Shown piece after piece: positions 61,383 to 64,000 of a stretch of 64,000 bases of DNA. The DNA is taken from assembly GCA_044225415.1 (NCBI GenBank), contig JBGAIO010000001.1, positions 7,875-71,874 on the forward strand. Reading direction: 5' to 3'. Below the pieces are notes generated by a model, which searched no databases, was not told the origin of the DNA, and worked only from the letters and a program-made list of their open reading frames with translations. A program made the translations under genes and the position numbers. How positions within the stretch are numbered: position 1 is the first letter of the stretch; each line of letters starts with the position of its first letter. The DNA comes from JALORV01 sp044225415 (GTDB lineage: Bacteria > Pseudomonadota > Gammaproteobacteria > Burkholderiales > Burkholderiaceae_F).

Positions 61383-62060
61383 ATGCCTGCGGAACTCGCG
61401 GGCTGGCTGGTCGCGCTGGCCATCGTCGCCGTGCTGATCCCGACGGCGGGGCCCGTGCAGCGTGGTGCGGCAACGGCCGCGTTCGGACTGCTGCTGCTCT
61501 ATGGCGTGGCCTTCGGTGCGGCCGCGGCATGGCTCGCGCCACCGTGGAACCTGCTGGCGCCATTGCTCGCCGCGGCCGCGGTATGGCTCACGGTGCAGCC
61601 GCTGGTCTCGCTCGGACGAATGCCGCGCGCCGAGCTGGGCCTGCTCGCGCCGCGCCCCGGCAGCCTGCGGCCGTCGCTGGCGGCCACGCTGCTTCTGCTG
61701 TCGATCAACGTCGCCGTCATGCAGGCGCGAGGTGCCGCCCCGGCGGGCGCGGGGATGCTGCTGCCGCTGGCGCTGCTCGCCGCCATTGTCGAGGAACTCG
61801 TGTTCCGTGGCGTGCTGCTGGCTCTGGTCGACCGCGCGCATCCGCCAAGGTGGACGATGGCCGGTGCCCGTATCGGCATCGGCGGCGTCATGCTGATGCT
61901 CGCCTTCGTCGCGCTGCATGGCCTGCGCCCCGGTGCGCTGCTGGGCATTGCGCCGGCCGCGCTGCTCTACCTGTGGCTGCGCGCACGCAGCGGCAGCCTG
62001 CTGCCGCCGATGGCCGCGCATGCGGCATGGAACGCGACGGTCGTACTGCTGCATCGTTGA
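61383..62060 (+). CDS. CPBP family intramembrane protease inside the riboflavin operon
   Basis: A 225-residue multi-pass membrane protein. Motif 1 is IVEELVFRGVLLALVDR (EExxxR, residues ~137-149), motif 2 FVALHGLRPGALLG and motif 3 MAAHAAWNATVVLLH, all expected catalytic sites of the CAAX-protease/bacteriocin-processing (CPBP) group. About seven membrane segments, with SLAATLLLLSINVAVMQ and AGMLLPLALLAAIVEEL well formed. Substrate unknown. It starts seven bases after ribE, so it is probably co-transcribed with riboflavin genes, without an obvious functional link. Confidence 0.85.
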   Translation: MPAELAGWLVALAIVAVLIPTAGPVQRGAATAAFGLLLLYGVAFGAAAAWLAPPWNLLAPLLAAAAVWLTVQPLVSLGRMPRAELGLLAPRPGSLRPSLAATLLLLSINVAVMQARGAAPAGAGMLLPLALLAAIVEELVFRGVLLALVDRAHPPRWTMAGARIGIGGVMLMLAFVALHGLRPGALLGIAPAALLYLWLRARSGSLLPPMAAHAAWNATVVLLHR

Positions 62061-62098
62061 TGCACGCGCGCGTGCCTACCGATGGCGTCAACAGGCTC

Positions 62099-62104
62099 TA
62101 AAAT
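62099..62104 (+). promoter_or_regulatory. Candidate -10 box of ribBA
   Basis: TAAAAT, 46 bases before the ribBA ATG, in the short gap after the CPBP gene. No good -35. No FMN aptamer (RFN element) fits in this 90-base gap. Confidence 0.45.
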
Positions 62105-62150
62105 GGCGCTTTTGTCGTCTGCGCGCTGCGCGGACGGAGCAGGAGGATCC

Positions 62151-63296
<1,146 letters not shown>

Positions 63297-63324
63297 CGAC
63301 AGCAACGGGCAAGGCAGCACACTC

Positions 63325-63834
63325 ATGGCTATCGACACCTTGGTACCGGACTTCGACGGCACGGACCTGCGCATCGGCATCGTGCAGGCGCGCTTCAATG
63401 AATGGGCCTGCCGCGCGCTCGCCGAGGCCTGCGTGGACGAACTGGTGAAGCTCGGAGTCGACGAATCCGACATCACGCACCTGACGGTGCCCGGCGCGCT
63501 CGAAGTGCCGCTGGTGCTGTCGCGGCTTGCCGCCACCGATGAGTTCGACGCACTGATCGCGCTGGGCTGCGTGATCCGTGGCGAGACGTATCACTTCGAG
63601 ATCGTCGCCGAGGAATCGGCGCGGGGTGTGTCGCAGGTGGCGCTCGCCAGCGGCGTGCCCGTCGCGAATGGCATCCTCACGACCGACAGCGACGAGCAGG
63701 CGCGCGCGCGCGTCACCGAGAAGGGCCGCGACGCGGCACGGGCGGCGATCGAAATGGCGAACCTGCTGTGGGCGCTGGAAGAAGAGACTGACGAAGACGC
63801 AGCCGTGGAAGGCCTGGACGATGGCGAACGGTAG
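63325..63834 (+). CDS. ribH: 6,7-dimethyl-8-ribityllumazine synthase
   Basis: Intact, 169 residues. RIGIVQARFNEWACRALAEA, THLTVPGALEVPLVLSRL, FDALIALGCVIRGETYHFEI with the catalytic His and VANGILTTDSDEQARAR are canonical. The C-terminal acidic tail (EEETDEDAAVEGLDDGER) extends past the usual end. It overlaps nusB by 14 bases. Confidence 0.96.
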   Translation: MAIDTLVPDFDGTDLRIGIVQARFNEWACRALAEACVDELVKLGVDESDITHLTVPGALEVPLVLSRLAATDEFDALIALGCVIRGETYHFEIVAEESARGVSQVALASGVPVANGILTTDSDEQARARVTEKGRDAARAAIEMANLLWALEEETDEDAAVEGLDDGER

Positions 63835-64000
63835 GGCCGCCGTACCGGACGCCTCTGCGCAGCCCGCGAAGGGGGGCCGCAGCGCGCGCCGTCGCGCGCG
63901 CGAGCTGGCGGTGCAGGGCCTGTATCAATGGCTGGTCGGCGGCCAGGATGCGGCCGCCATCGAAGGCCACATGATCGAATCGCGCGCCGCCGGCGATGCC
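63821..64000 (+). CDS. nusB: Transcription antitermination factor NusB (5' part, cut by the window edge)
   Basis: First 60 residues of NusB: after a variable N-terminus (MANGRAAVPDASAQPAKGGR) the family core begins SARRRARELAVQGLYQWLVG. NusB with NusE (S10) binds boxA RNA in ribosomal RNA antitermination; the ribH-nusB pair is conserved. It overlaps the ribH end by 14 bases. The rest lies beyond 64000. Confidence 0.92.
   Translation, partial: MANGRAAVPDASAQPAKGGRSARRRARELAVQGLYQWLVGGQDAAAIEGHMIESRAAGDA

Noticed and set aside
62061..62150. FMN riboswitch before ribBA
   Set aside because: The gap is only 90 bases and lacks the conserved RFN blocks.

Overview
The window is a GC-rich chromosomal segment of a betaproteobacterium, most likely from the order Burkholderiales or a close relative. 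The evidence is the gene order rplM-rpsI ... bactofilin-erpA-anmK-M23 peptidase-tyrS-dtd, glyA-nrdR and ribD-ribE-ribBA-ribH-nusB, together with two Burkholderia-type trimeric porins, a Bug/TctC tricarboxylate-type receptor and Coq7. No insertion sequence, integrase, phage gene, CRISPR array, tRNA or rRNA was recognised. Coding is dense on both strands.

Layout. 1-7274: a peptide-type ABC importer (receptor, two permeases, two ATPases) with an M20 amidohydrolase and a small lipoprotein inside the operon. 7441-14559: a cysteine-repeat exported protein, a hemerythrin-like protein, a carotenoid/retinol-type FAD oxidoreductase, a patatin phospholipase, a DUF2891 protein, a head-GIN protein and a Sel1-like exported protein. 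14761-16831: an octaheme cytochrome with the CX15CH signature of the MccA/SirA sulfite reductases. 17113-23280: a double-length UvrA behind a perfect LexA box, preceded by rnk. 23644-32292: a lipoprotein, a membrane protein, M20 hydrolase, argE, a molybdopterin oxidoreductase, a lipoprotein aminopeptidase and fadD. 32346-44373: mixed small genes, a PHA depolymerase, a Bug receptor, glpK-glpD, a TPR protein and two porins. 44516-64000: core genes for ubiquinone, ribosomal proteins, Fe-S assembly, cell wall recycling, tRNA charging and proofreading, one-carbon metabolism, ribonucleotide reductase control, heat shock, mechanosensing and riboflavin, ending inside nusB.

Regulatory elements that carry real information are a ZTP (pfl) riboswitch in front of glyA, a LexA operator in front of the double UvrA, several intrinsic terminators, a strong promoter before rplM, and a family of short REP-like palindromes between genes. 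Two intrinsic terminators (before rplM and in the tyrS leader) follow no gene on their strand and suggest short non-coding transcripts.

A caution for every reader: many genes, including essential ones (tyrS, ribD), are broken by single-base indels. Breaks are densest in the first 1-2 kb and common up to about 15 kb. I read these as assembly or sequencing errors and annotate the genes across the breaks. The products named are those of the restored reading frames.
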